35,518 nucleotides of DNA, taken from positions 1-35,518 of the forward strand of contig CALUTT010000025.1 of the NCBI GenBank assembly GCA_944323775.1. The letters are read 5' to 3'. A program made the translations under genes and the position numbers. The notes beneath the pieces are model-generated. The model ran no database searches, had not been told where the DNA came from, and saw only the letters and a program-made list of their open reading frames with translations. Origin of the DNA: an uncultured Bacteroidales bacterium. GTDB taxonomy: Bacteria; Bacteroidota; Bacteroidia; Bacteroidales; UBA932. How positions within the stretch are numbered: position 1 is the stretch's first letter; each line of letters begins with the position of its first letter. Of this stretch, positions 8,666 through 17,199 are shown piece by piece.

Positions 8666-9346
8666 ATGATCAAAGTTACAGATTTGTGCAAGGTCTTCCG
8701 CACTGAAGAGATAGAGACGACTGCACTTGACAATGTCTCATTCGAAATCAAGGACGGAGAGTTCGTGGCCATCATGGGTCCTTCCGGATGCGGGAAATCC
8801 ACCCTTCTCAACATCCTCGGCCTGCTGGACAACCCTACCAGCGGAAGCTACGAACTGCTCGGACAGGAAGTAGCCAGGCTGAAGGAGAAAGACCGCACCA
8901 AGTTCAGGAAAGGCAACATTGGCTTCGTGTTCCAGAGCTTCAACCTGATAGACGAACTGAATGTCTATGAGAACGTGGAACTGCCTCTGCGTTATCTGAA
9001 TATCAGTGCGTCGGAGAGGAAGCGCAGGGTTACCGAACTTCTCAAGAGGATGAATATCAGTCACAGGGCGCAGCATTTCCCGCAGCAGCTTTCCGGAGGT
9101 CAGCAGCAGAGGGTGGCGATAGCCAGGGCGGTAGTCTCGAACCCCAAGCTGATTCTTGCCGACGAGCCTACGGGCAACCTCGACTCCAAGAACGGAAAGG
9201 AGGTGATGGACCTGCTTTGCGAACTAAATGGCGAAGGGACCACGATAGTTATGGTGACGCACTCCCAGAAGGACGCTTCTATGGCGCAGAGGACCATTGA
9301 CCTCTTCGACGGCAAGATCGTCAGTGATGTCAAGAACGAACTCTGA
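8666..9346 (+). CDS. ABC transporter ATP-binding protein, LolD/MacB type
   Basis: A 226-residue stand-alone nucleotide-binding subunit. Walker A GPSGCGKST is at residues 38-46, the Q-loop Gln at 90 (FVFQSFNLI), the ABC signature LSGGQQQ at 142-148, Walker B LILADEP at 162-168 followed by TGNLD, and the switch His at 199. The whole pattern matches the LolD/MacB/FtsE branch that energises mechanotransmission-type permeases. It is flanked on both sides by FtsX-like permease genes, so one ATPase most likely serves both. The ATG is preceded by AAAGGA in an A-rich 53-bp spacer. Confidence 0.96.
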   Translation: MIKVTDLCKVFRTEEIETTALDNVSFEIKDGEFVAIMGPSGCGKSTLLNILGLLDNPTSGSYELLGQEVARLKEKDRTKFRKGNIGFVFQSFNLIDELNVYENVELPLRYLNISASERKRRVTELLKRMNISHRAQHFPQQLSGGQQQRVAIARAVVSNPKLILADEPTGNLDSKNGKEVMDLLCELNGEGTTIVMVTHSQKDASMAQRTIDLFDGKIVSDVKNEL

Positions 9347-9369
9347 GTCCATGTGATAAAACATCCGTC

Positions 9370-11697
9370 ATGCATATTATACGTAGCATACTTGTACTTT
9401 TCCGGCGTTTCTCCCTGCTGATGACGTTGAACGTGTCGGGGCTTGTCATAGCGTTCTGTGCTTTCTTCGCCATAATGGGCATGGTAGACTACGAGAACAG
9501 CTATGACAGTTCCTACCCGGAGAGCGAGTGCATTTTCCGCGTAGACCAGACTGAGGCTGACGGGGTCTTCCGCTCCGTACTGCCTCCGGGTTTTGCCGAT
9601 GCCGTGGCTCACGGCTCCCCGCACATAGTCGCCGGGGCGCTGTGGTGTCCCTTCTCCGGAGAGCAGTATATAGTCGTGACTGACGATATGGGCCAGGAGC
9701 ATGGCTTCAAGCTTGAGATGAACAATGTCACGAGCGGTATACTGGATGTATTCGGGATCGAGACGGTGGAGGGAGACCGCCATGCCCTCGAGGAGCCGGA
9801 TAAGGTGGCTATACCCCTCAGTATCGCGAGGAAGCTGTTCGGAAACAGCCCGGCCGTAGGAAAGCACCTGGAGGTGCGTTCCGCTTCCGGCTTCGTCAGT
9901 GAGACTGACTGGACCGTGGGTGTGGTTTACCGTGACGTTCCGGAGAACTCGCAGATGCGCAACAACATACTCGTCCCTCTGCCGGACTTCTTCCTGCAGA
10001 TCTTCGGCGCGAGCAACTTCCTGTGCTATCTCAGGCTCGACAGCCCGTCGTCTGCCGCTCAGGTTGCGTCCGACTTCAACTCATCTTTCGATTTCAGCCA
10101 TTTCCCGAACCTTTCCAAGGTGACCCTGACGCCGGTGAGGGACATCTACTACCTTGAGGAGGGGAGCGATTCTCGCATTTTCCGCAGCGGCAGCAAGGCA
10201 AGGACGGATATCCTCGTCGCAGTGGCTATCCTGATACTTCTGGTCGGCACTTTCAATTTCACCGACTTCTATGCGGCGCTGGTGCCTTCCAGGCTCAGAA
10301 GTATCAATACCATGAAGGTGTTCGGGGCTTCCGGGAAGAGGGTCTCTTGCGGCATCTTGCTGGAAACGGCCTTCCTGAGCCTTGGGGCATTCGTGCTTGC
10401 CTGTCTGATAATGTATTTTGTCTTTCCGGCATCAGTCTCGCCCAGAGTGCTTGCTCTGAGTTTCTGCGCCGCTCTTCTGTGCGGAGTCCTCTCCGGGGTG
10501 TATCCCGGACTGTTCGCAACTTCTTTCCAGCCGGCCGCTGTGCTGCGAGGCGGGCACGGAATCCCTGCCGCCGGGAGGGTGCTGAAGACCTGCCTGCTCG
10601 TGCTTCAGCTGGCCGTGTGCATGGCAATGCTTAGTTTCGTGGTTTTCACCCATTTCCAGAACAGGATGATGATGACCATCGACACGGGATTCGACAAGGA
10701 CAGGCTTGCCGTCGTTGATTTGCCTGTCAGCATGGTCCAGTCCGGAGGAGAGTCGTTCCGTAACGAGGTGATGAACTTCGCCGGTGTCGAGGATGTCGCT
10801 TTCGCCTCCGAGATTATCGGAAGCCAGGAGACATACATGACTGAGTCCCTGGAGTGGCGCGGGACCGAGTTCGGGGCCTTTCTTGTATACTGTTCCGGCA
10901 ATTTCCTGAGCACTGCAGGAATACGCATGGTCGAAGGGGATACTCTGACGTTAAATGATGTCGGCAAAATCGTGATGAACGAGGACGCGAGGAAGAAGTA
11001 CGGCCTCCAGACCGGGCCTTTCCCGGGACTCGAGATATGGGCGCTTGACGGACGCAGTGCCGAACTTGCAGGATTCTGTGACAACGTACGTTTCTCCTCC
11101 ATGCGCCATGAGGCCATGCCGCTGTGCTTCTGCACCCTTCCTCCGGAATCCGGATACTACAGTGTCGCGTATGTAAGGATGAGCGACGGTGCTGACAGGC
11201 AGGCTGTGGCTGACCATATCAAGGATGTAGTTTCCGGCATTGATCCTGCATATCCGTGCGAGGTCCTCTTCTATGACGGAATCCTGCAGGACCTCTATTC
11301 GAGGGACCTGACCTTCGGAAGGACTGTGACCCTGTTCTCGGTTCTGGCGATGGTGCTGGCTTTGCTCGGAGCTTTCTCGATGGTAATGTTCGATTCCCAG
11401 TACAGCCGCCGGGAGTATGCACTCAGGCGAGTCTACGGGTCAAGTGTAAGTGCCGCGGTGGCAATGATGGACCGTAAGTACGCGCTGCTCACGCTTCTCG
11501 CGTGCATCTTCTCAGTGCCGCTTTCGTGGATTGCGGTCAGGATGTGGCTCGACAGGTTCGTGATCAGGGTCGGCATATCATGGTGGGTGTTCGCCGCATC
11601 TTTCGCCGTGGTGCTGGTCCTCACTCTCGCGACGGTTTCTTACGTGAGCTTCCGCTCCGTGCGTGCTAATCCTGCCTCAGTGCTGAGGGAGGAGTGA
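9370..11697 (+). CDS. MacB/FtsX-like ABC transporter permease (second of two)
   Basis: A 775-residue paralogue of the permease ending at 8612, with the same order: an N-terminal TM (MTLNVSGLVIAFCAFFAIMG), a periplasmic domain, three TMs, a linking TM, a second periplasmic domain and three TMs, ending RANPASVLREE. Both also share a Y..SYDxxYP-like segment after the first TM. Sequence similarity is clearly partial, so the duplication is old. The central FtsX region (FNFTDFYAALVPSRLRSINTMKVFGAS) is intact. It is the last gene of the efflux operon and ends 12 bp before the convergent AraC-type gene. Confidence 0.9.
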   Translation: MHIIRSILVLFRRFSLLMTLNVSGLVIAFCAFFAIMGMVDYENSYDSSYPESECIFRVDQTEADGVFRSVLPPGFADAVAHGSPHIVAGALWCPFSGEQYIVVTDDMGQEHGFKLEMNNVTSGILDVFGIETVEGDRHALEEPDKVAIPLSIARKLFGNSPAVGKHLEVRSASGFVSETDWTVGVVYRDVPENSQMRNNILVPLPDFFLQIFGASNFLCYLRLDSPSSAAQVASDFNSSFDFSHFPNLSKVTLTPVRDIYYLEEGSDSRIFRSGSKARTDILVAVAILILLVGTFNFTDFYAALVPSRLRSINTMKVFGASGKRVSCGILLETAFLSLGAFVLACLIMYFVFPASVSPRVLALSFCAALLCGVLSGVYPGLFATSFQPAAVLRGGHGIPAAGRVLKTCLLVLQLAVCMAMLSFVVFTHFQNRMMMTIDTGFDKDRLAVVDLPVSMVQSGGESFRNEVMNFAGVEDVAFASEIIGSQETYMTESLEWRGTEFGAFLVYCSGNFLSTAGIRMVEGDTLTLNDVGKIVMNEDARKKYGLQTGPFPGLEIWALDGRSAELAGFCDNVRFSSMRHEAMPLCFCTLPPESGYYSVAYVRMSDGADRQAVADHIKDVVSGIDPAYPCEVLFYDGILQDLYSRDLTFGRTVTLFSVLAMVLALLGAFSMVMFDSQYSRREYALRRVYGSSVSAAVAMMDRKYALLTLLACIFSVPLSWIAVRMWLDRFVIRVGISWWVFAASFAVVLVLTLATVSYVSFRSVRANPASVLREE

Positions 11698-11709
11698 TTG
11701 AAGAAAAGG

Positions 11710-12522
11710 TTACCACTGGCCGGAATTCCGGTAGTGTCCGGGAGTCTGGCCGGTGTGCAGCCTGAAATACTGGACAAGGGCTGACGGAGTGCTGAAGTTC
11801 AGCGCTTCGGAAATCTGAAGCACTGTAAGGTCGCTTGTTCTCAGCAGGTTCTTTATTTCGAGGATGACGGCTTCATCCATCCACTGCTTAGCGCTTTTGC
11901 CTGTTATCTGGAGTATGGCCCTGGACAGGTATTTCGGCGTCACGGACATCTTTGCGGCGTAGAACCTTATCTTTCTCTCGACTTTGTAGTGTCTTGAGAG
12001 CAGTGCGAAGAATTCGTCGGAAATCCTTTCGTTGCTCCCTGCCATTCTGAGGTCACGCCCGTTGCCGTGTCTGGCGTAAATGTTGCCGAGCCGGTAGAGC
12101 AGGGCGAATGTCAGGGATTTCGAGACCTCCTCTCCGAATGGGGATTCCTGCTCGTCTTCACTGCGCAGCAGCACCGAATATATCTCCTGCAGCGCATCCA
12201 TGTCCTTGTCTCCCGCCTCGACCACTGGTCTCTGCCTGGCGTTCGAAATCAGGTCGGTGTCGAAAGGCGAGGGGAGTTCCATGACGGTCTCTATCGGGAC
12301 TGACAGCAGCAGCTTCCATCCCTTTTCCGGCCTCAGGTCGCGGTCGGGTTCTATCCCTGGAGTCAGGACCAGAATGTCCCGCTCTCCGAGGCTGTATTGC
12401 AGCCCGTTGATTCCTACCGGACCGCAGTTCTCGGCGGGAACTGCAAGTATCAGTCTCCTGTCCTTTTCCTTCTGGCTGGAAGTAATGCTATTTAAGGAAA
12501 TATTTGACATTTTAAAGCACAT
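11710..12522 (-). CDS. AraC-family transcriptional regulator
   Basis: About 270 residues. The C-terminal ~100 residues form a double helix-turn-helix AraC domain: FYAAKMSVTPKYLSRAI is the first recognition helix region, and DLTVLQISEALNFSTPSALVQYFRLHTGQTPGHYR is the canonical second half with its PxxYR ending. The N-terminal part is a cupin-like sensor region (PVGINGLQYSLGERDILVLTPG) with no recognisable ligand motif. The start is uncertain: ATGs at 12522 and 12510 are both possible, neither with a ribosome site, and the frame runs back to a TTG at 12534. It is divergent from the Ca2+-ATPase gene (57 bp apart) and convergent with the efflux operon, so either could be its target. Confidence 0.88.
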   Translation of the reverse strand: MCFKMSNISLNSITSSQKEKDRRLILAVPAENCGPVGINGLQYSLGERDILVLTPGIEPDRDLRPEKGWKLLLSVPIETVMELPSPFDTDLISNARQRPVVEAGDKDMDALQEIYSVLLRSEDEQESPFGEEVSKSLTFALLYRLGNIYARHGNGRDLRMAGSNERISDEFFALLSRHYKVERKIRFYAAKMSVTPKYLSRAILQITGKSAKQWMDEAVILEIKNLLRTSDLTVLQISEALNFSTPSALVQYFRLHTGQTPGHYRNSGQW

Positions 12523-12552
12523 TTTTGTTATCAAAAATCGTGCTTGCAGCCT

Positions 12553-12560
12553 TACATTTG
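12553..12560 (+). promoter_or_regulatory. Bacteroidetes -7 promoter element for the P-type ATPase gene
   Basis: TACATTTG matches the TAnnTTTG consensus exactly and lies 19 nt before the ATPase ATG, giving a short leader. No TTG is found at the expected -33 distance, so the match rests on the -7 box alone. Confidence 0.55.
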
Positions 12561-12579
12561 CGCCTGAATTTTTTGAACG

Positions 12580-15183
12580 ATGAACAATATACCGAACACC
12601 GACCCGGTCAAGGGTCTATCGTCAGCCGAGGCCAGGCAGCGGCTGCAGCGTGACGGCTACAATGAATTCGAGAAGACAAAGCATACGACGCTCTTCCAGA
12701 AATTCATCAGCCAGTTCAAGAGTTTCATGATCATAGTGCTGATCGTAGCCGCAATCATATCCGGAGTTACCGGATATATCAACGGCGAGGGTGTCACCGA
12801 TGCGGTGATCATCCTGGTTATCCTGATTGCCAACGCGATAATCGGCATGCTCCAGGAATCCAAGGCTGAAAAGTCCCTGGATGCCCTCGAGAGGATGTCG
12901 GCGCCGCACTGCAAGGTCATCAGGGACGGTTCGATGAGCGTCATAGAATCCAGGGAGCTTGTCGTGGGCGACATCGTCTCCATAGAGACCGGCGACAGCG
13001 TCCCTGCCGACCTGAGGCTTCTTGAATCTGTGAACCTGAAAGTCCAGGAGGCTGCGCTCACCGGGGAGTCTGTACCTGTCGAGAAGGACGCCGGGGCGGA
13101 TGTCCCGGACAACGCGCCTGTCGGAGACAGGGTCAACATGGCCTACAGTTCTTGCAGCGTCACGTACGGACACGGAAAGGGAGTCGTCGTGGCTACGGGA
13201 ACCAGGACCGAGGTCGGGAAGATAGCTTCCATGATCCAGTCTGTCCCCGACATGAGGACTCCGATGCAGGTGCGTCTCGACAAGCTCGGACAGACGCTTG
13301 CCGTAGTCTGCCTGGTCACTTGTGTGCTGATACTCGCTATCGGACTGCTGTACGGACGGAACCTGATGGACATGTTCATGACTGCAGTGTCTCTTGCCGT
13401 CGCCGCAATCCCCGAGGGGCTTCCGGCAGTGTCTACCGTTGTCCTCGCCCTTGGCGTACAGAGGCTTGCAAAGCAGAATGCAATAGTCAGGAACCTTCCT
13501 TCCGTCGAGACTCTGGGCAGCACGACCGTGATCTGTTCCGACAAGACCGGTACCCTCACCCAGAACAGGATGACTGTCACGGGCCTGTACACCGAAGGGA
13601 GCCTGCACGAGATGGGATACGACAGCCCTGTTGTGAGGGAAATGCTTAAGGTGTCGATACTTGCCAACGATGCTGTCCTGAAAGCCGGAGAAGGGGAGTC
13701 CAGGACCATCGGGGACCCTACCGAGACGGCCCTGCTCGATGCCGGCCTGAAATACTCAATGGACAAGAACGAGATACTCGAGGGTCTGCCAAGAGTCGGT
13801 GAAATACCCTTCGATTCCGAGAGGAAACTTATGACGACCGTCCACCCTCTTCCCGACGGGACATTCCTCGTGGCCGTCAAGGGCGGTCTTGACGAGCTGC
13901 TCGGCTGCTGCACTCACATTGAAGAGGGCGGCGGAGCACGTCCGATAGAGATAGACGACCTTTCAAGGATACATGAAGCCAATCTCCAGATGGCATCGCG
14001 CGCGCTGCGTGTGCTTGCGGTGGCATCAAAGACCGTGAAGGACCTTCCTGCAGAGATGACACCTGCGAATCTTGAGAAGGATCTCACTTTCCTCGGGATG
14101 GTCGGCATGATTGATCCTCCCCGCGAGGAGGCCAGGGTTGCCGTGGCAAAGTGCAAGGCTGCCGGAATCAAGCCTGTGATGATCACCGGTGACCACAAGA
14201 TCACGGCCGGGGCGATTGCCTCCAGCCTCGGGATAATGGAAGAGGGAGACAAGGTCCTGACAGGCGCCGACGTCGAATCGATGACAGATGACCAGCTGCG
14301 CGAGACGGCTTCAGACGTATCGGTATTCGCCCGTGTCGCACCTGAGCACAAGGTCCGTATCGTCAAGGCCTTCCAGTCCCGTGGAAATGTAGTCGCCATG
14401 ACCGGGGACGGAGTTAATGACGCCCCTGCCCTCAAACTTGCCGACATAGGCGTCGCAATGGGCATCACCGGTACTGACGTTGCCAAGGAAGCCGCAGACG
14501 TGGTGCTTGCTGACGACAACTTCGCGACGATAGTGTCTGCTGTCGGGGAGGGCCGCAGGATATTCGACAACCTGATGAAGTCTATCCAGAAGATGATTTC
14601 GACCAATCTCGGAGAGATAGTGCTGCTGTTCATCGCCGTTCTGTGCAATTTCGACATGCCTCTGCTGCCGATCCAGCTGCTTTTCATCAACCTTGTCTGC
14701 GACAGCATACCTTCGCTTGCGCTCAGTGTCGACCATGCCGACAAGGACATCATGAACAGGAAGCCGGTCCGTCCGGGACAGGGGATATTCACGAGGCTGT
14801 TTACCGTGAGGGTCACAATCCAGGCCCTGATAATAGGCCTTGCGACGCTTGCCGCATATTTCATCGGCCTTCAGGGCGGCATTGACGATGCCAGGACGAT
14901 GACCTTTGCGGTGATGATATTCTCGCAGTTCACGATTATATTCAGCATCAGGTCCGGCAAGAACTGGTTCGGCTACAAGATGTTCACCAACAGGTGGCTC
15001 TGGCTCACCATTCTGGTGGTATTCGCACTTACGCTTTCCGCCCTGCTCGTGCCCGAGATGCAGACTCTTCTGAGGCTTGCTCCCCTTGACGGAAAGCAGT
15101 GGCTCTATGTTGCCATCCTTCCTGTAGCCGTGCTGGCTCTGAGCGAGGTGACGAAATTCTTCACGAGGAAGATCCCCAACTGA
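12580..15183 (+). CDS. Cation-transporting P-type ATPase, Ca2+ type (P2)
   Basis: An 867-residue pump of the P2 family, predicted to export Ca2+ from the cytoplasm. It has an N-terminal cation-ATPase domain, the M4 motif AAIPEGLPAV (E279), the phosphorylation site SDKTGTLT (D321), the actuator LTGES, and the hinge TGDGVNDAPALK (about 608-619). M5 keeps ISTNLGEIV and M6 NLVCDSIPSLAL, so the Asn/Glu and Asn/Asp pairs that form Ca2+ sites in SERCA are present, with Cys where SERCA has Thr. M8 has SQ where SERCA has a Glu. Family membership is secure; ion specificity is inferred from these residues. It is divergent from the AraC-type regulator and convergent with the dehydrogenase-AlaX gene, 7 bp away. 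Confidence 0.92.
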   Translation: MNNIPNTDPVKGLSSAEARQRLQRDGYNEFEKTKHTTLFQKFISQFKSFMIIVLIVAAIISGVTGYINGEGVTDAVIILVILIANAIIGMLQESKAEKSLDALERMSAPHCKVIRDGSMSVIESRELVVGDIVSIETGDSVPADLRLLESVNLKVQEAALTGESVPVEKDAGADVPDNAPVGDRVNMAYSSCSVTYGHGKGVVVATGTRTEVGKIASMIQSVPDMRTPMQVRLDKLGQTLAVVCLVTCVLILAIGLLYGRNLMDMFMTAVSLAVAAIPEGLPAVSTVVLALGVQRLAKQNAIVRNLPSVETLGSTTVICSDKTGTLTQNRMTVTGLYTEGSLHEMGYDSPVVREMLKVSILANDAVLKAGEGESRTIGDPTETALLDAGLKYSMDKNEILEGLPRVGEIPFDSERKLMTTVHPLPDGTFLVAVKGGLDELLGCCTHIEEGGGARPIEIDDLSRIHEANLQMASRALRVLAVASKTVKDLPAEMTPANLEKDLTFLGMVGMIDPPREEARVAVAKCKAAGIKPVMITGDHKITAGAIASSLGIMEEGDKVLTGADVESMTDDQLRETASDVSVFARVAPEHKVRIVKAFQSRGNVVAMTGDGVNDAPALKLADIGVAMGITGTDVAKEAADVVLADDNFATIVSAVGEGRRIFDNLMKSIQKMISTNLGEIVLLFIAVLCNFDMPLLPIQLLFINLVCDSIPSLALSVDHADKDIMNRKPVRPGQGIFTRLFTVRVTIQALIIGLATLAAYFIGLQGGIDDARTMTFAVMIFSQFTIIFSIRSGKNWFGYKMFTNRWLWLTILVVFALTLSALLVPEMQTLLRLAPLDGKQWLYVAILPVAVLALSEVTKFFTRKIPN

Positions 15184-15194
15184 GACAGTCTCAG
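15180..15194. repeat. 15-bp palindrome spanning two convergent stop codons
   Basis: CTGAGACAGTCTCAG is a perfect 7-bp inverted repeat around a single central base. It contains the TGA of the P-type ATPase and, on the other strand, the TGA of the dehydrogenase fusion. With no loop it cannot form an ordinary terminator hairpin. Confidence 0.45.
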
Positions 15195-16675
15195 TCAGCG
15201 AGGACTTTCCATCTGACTCTCCATACGCCGTCGGCATAACTGTGGCTCAGTATCCTGAACCCCTTTATGTCGGCGGTGTTGCTTACATGCGAGCCAATGC
15301 ATGCACAGGCATCGTAGTCTCCGATCCTGACTATCCTTATCGTGTCTGGCGCATCAGCAGGGAGTTTGCCGAGGTCCACGAAGGCTGCGGCCTTGTCCTT
15401 GGGAACGAATTCGATGCTGACGTCGAGCCCCCTGCGTATGACTTCGTTCACGCTCTCCTCAATCCTTGAGACCTGGTCTTCGGACGGACAGGCGTCAAGC
15501 AGGTAGTCGCACTTGCTTTTCTTGCGCTCGATGTGAGCGTTGCGCGAGCGGGGGCAGCCGAACATCTTGACCATGGTTGCGTTGAGGATATGCTCGGCCG
15601 TATGTGCCGGCTCGAACTCCCGCTTGTTGTGAGGGGCGGGACTGCAGTCAACCGCGATTTTCATCACGCCGTCGGCCCGGCCCGAGAAGACTTCGTATGC
15701 CTTGTCTATTTCAGCCAGGGCGAAGCGTCTGGTAATCAGAGGTGTGGCGTCAAGCCTGCCTTCCGCTATCAGACGGAGAATCTCGTCGCAGTGGCAGGCA
15801 TCGACCCCTCCGGTCTTGAATACCAGGTTCTTTCCGTACATGTCAGGCAGAGGCAGGGTCTGGGCGTTCTCGTACATCGCGATTATCGCGACGGTCGCGT
15901 TCGGCCTTGCGCACTGCCATGCGAGCCTGAAGCTGCCGTCAGTCCCTGCGGCCTCGATGACCGAGTCGGCTCCTCCGTGTGCGCTGTTCGATAGGACGGT
16001 TTCGAGGCAGTCGTCCGGTCCGGTCACGATCACGTCAGGATAGTGTGAGCGCACGAAATCCCTTCTCCATGGGGATTTCTCGCAGACGATTATCCTTGCG
16101 GGCCTGTGCAGCATTGTGCACAGGAGGGTGCAGATTCCTGCCGGTCCGGCGCCGATTATCAGCACGGTGTCGCCTTCAGTGATGTCAGCGATGTCAGCCG
16201 CCCAGTATCCTGTGGACAGCAGGTCCCCCGTAAAGAGAGCCTGTTCGTCGCTGACTGTCGGCGGGATATGGTTGAGGCCGTTGTCGGCCATGGGTATGCG
16301 CACATATTCAGCCTGCCCTCCGTCGATGCGGCAGCCCACTGACCATCCGCCTTCGGGGGAACTGCAGTTGTTCACGTGGCCGCTGCGGCAGAAGAAGCAC
16401 TCCCCGCAGAAAGTCTCTACATTGACGCTGACCCTGTCGCCCCGGCGGAATCCGGTGACCCCACGCCCTGTCTCTTCGACTACGCCGACCATTTCATGCC
16501 CGAGAGTGACGCCATTGACGGCCCTCGGAACATTGCCGGCCATAATGTGGAGGTCGCTGGTGCAGATGCTCGAGAGGGTGACGCGCACTATGGCGTCTGT
16601 ATCCTCGAGAATTGCGGGCCTTGGTTTCTCGCAGAGTTCGAGACGGCCTGTATCCCTGAATGTGTATGCAAGCAT
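15191..16675 (-). CDS. Zinc alcohol dehydrogenase fused to an AlaX-like alanyl-tRNA editing domain
   Basis: A 494-residue two-domain protein in one uninterrupted frame. Residues 1-344 form a zinc-dependent medium-chain dehydrogenase: catalytic Zn ligands C38, H60 and E61; structural Zn cysteines C90, C93, C96 and C104; dinucleotide motif GAGPAG at 175-180. Residues ~350-494 match the second additional domain of AlaRS/ThrRS and the small AlaX proteins. The zinc motif HTAEH (H358, H362) is later completed by CIGSH (C459, H463), within the typical DYDACACIGSHVSNT context. AlaX proteins hydrolyse Ser- or Gly-tRNAAla in trans. Both active sites look complete. The start ATG lies 2 bp after the stop of the ProXp-ala gene, so the two are translationally linked. 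Substrate of the dehydrogenase is unknown. Confidence 0.88.
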   Translation of the reverse strand: MLAYTFRDTGRLELCEKPRPAILEDTDAIVRVTLSSICTSDLHIMAGNVPRAVNGVTLGHEMVGVVEETGRGVTGFRRGDRVSVNVETFCGECFFCRSGHVNNCSSPEGGWSVGCRIDGGQAEYVRIPMADNGLNHIPPTVSDEQALFTGDLLSTGYWAADIADITEGDTVLIIGAGPAGICTLLCTMLHRPARIIVCEKSPWRRDFVRSHYPDVIVTGPDDCLETVLSNSAHGGADSVIEAAGTDGSFRLAWQCARPNATVAIIAMYENAQTLPLPDMYGKNLVFKTGGVDACHCDEILRLIAEGRLDATPLITRRFALAEIDKAYEVFSGRADGVMKIAVDCSPAPHNKREFEPAHTAEHILNATMVKMFGCPRSRNAHIERKKSKCDYLLDACPSEDQVSRIEESVNEVIRRGLDVSIEFVPKDKAAAFVDLGKLPADAPDTIRIVRIGDYDACACIGSHVSNTADIKGFRILSHSYADGVWRVRWKVLAD

Positions 16676-16677
16676 GG

Positions 16678-17199
16678 CTAGTATAATTTTATGTATTCAT
16701 AGCTGTTCCCGACGCATTCCAGATAACGTCCGAAATCCTTGTTGGATATCACGACGGTCCCGCGGCAGTCATTCGGGTGGAACGAAAGGGTTTCGGCATT
16801 TCTGAGGTTCTCGTCGAGAAAAAGGTGGACATGGTTTCCTGTGTCGTTTATCAGGCCGAACGGAGAGACGCTCCCTGGCTCGAGTCCCAGGTATCGCATC
16901 ATCCTCTCGGCAGACGCGAAGGAGAGCTTGCCGCATGAGGGCAGCCCTCGCGACACGAGGGACTCCTTGAGTCTGTGCTCGAGTTCATGGATGTCGAGGT
17001 CATGGTCGCAGTCGAAGCAGACCAGGTAATGTCTGTCTCCCTTGTGATTGCGGAAGAACAGGTTCTTGCAGTGTACGCTGCCGTCATCTCTCCACCAGTG
17101 CTTTGCTTCTTCGATTGTCTTGCCCTCGGGGTGATTGTAGCAGCTGAACGGTATTCCATGTTCCGTCAGGTAGCTGAGTACTGTTTCCTGTCGTGTCAT
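16678..17199 (-). CDS. ProXp-ala / PrdX-type Ala-tRNA(Pro) deacylase (YbaK family)
   Basis: A 173-residue YbaK/INS-domain protein, predicted to hydrolyse Ala-tRNAPro made in error by prolyl-tRNA synthetase. The conserved catalytic-type Lys is K45, in VHCKNLFFRN. The segment HYLVCFDCDHDLDIHELEHRL, the loop GSVSPFGLIND (family GxxxPFG) and the HVHLFLDENL strand are all typical of the PrdX/ProXp-ala subfamily and less so of the Cys-deacylase YbaK branch. The start chosen is the ATG overlapping the glycerate kinase stop (ATGA, 17199-17196); an upstream ATG at 17229 would add ten unsupported residues. Its immediate neighbour also carries a tRNA-editing domain. Confidence 0.9.
   Translation of the reverse strand: MTRQETVLSYLTEHGIPFSCYNHPEGKTIEEAKHWWRDDGSVHCKNLFFRNHKGDRHYLVCFDCDHDLDIHELEHRLKESLVSRGLPSCGKLSFASAERMMRYLGLEPGSVSPFGLINDTGNHVHLFLDENLRNAETLSFHPNDCRGTVVISNKDFGRYLECVGNSYEYIKLY

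Noticed and set aside
12622-13608. 328-codon minus-strand frame inside the Ca2+-type ATPase gene
   Set aside because: Asp/His/Arg-rich shadow of conserved pump motifs on the other strand.
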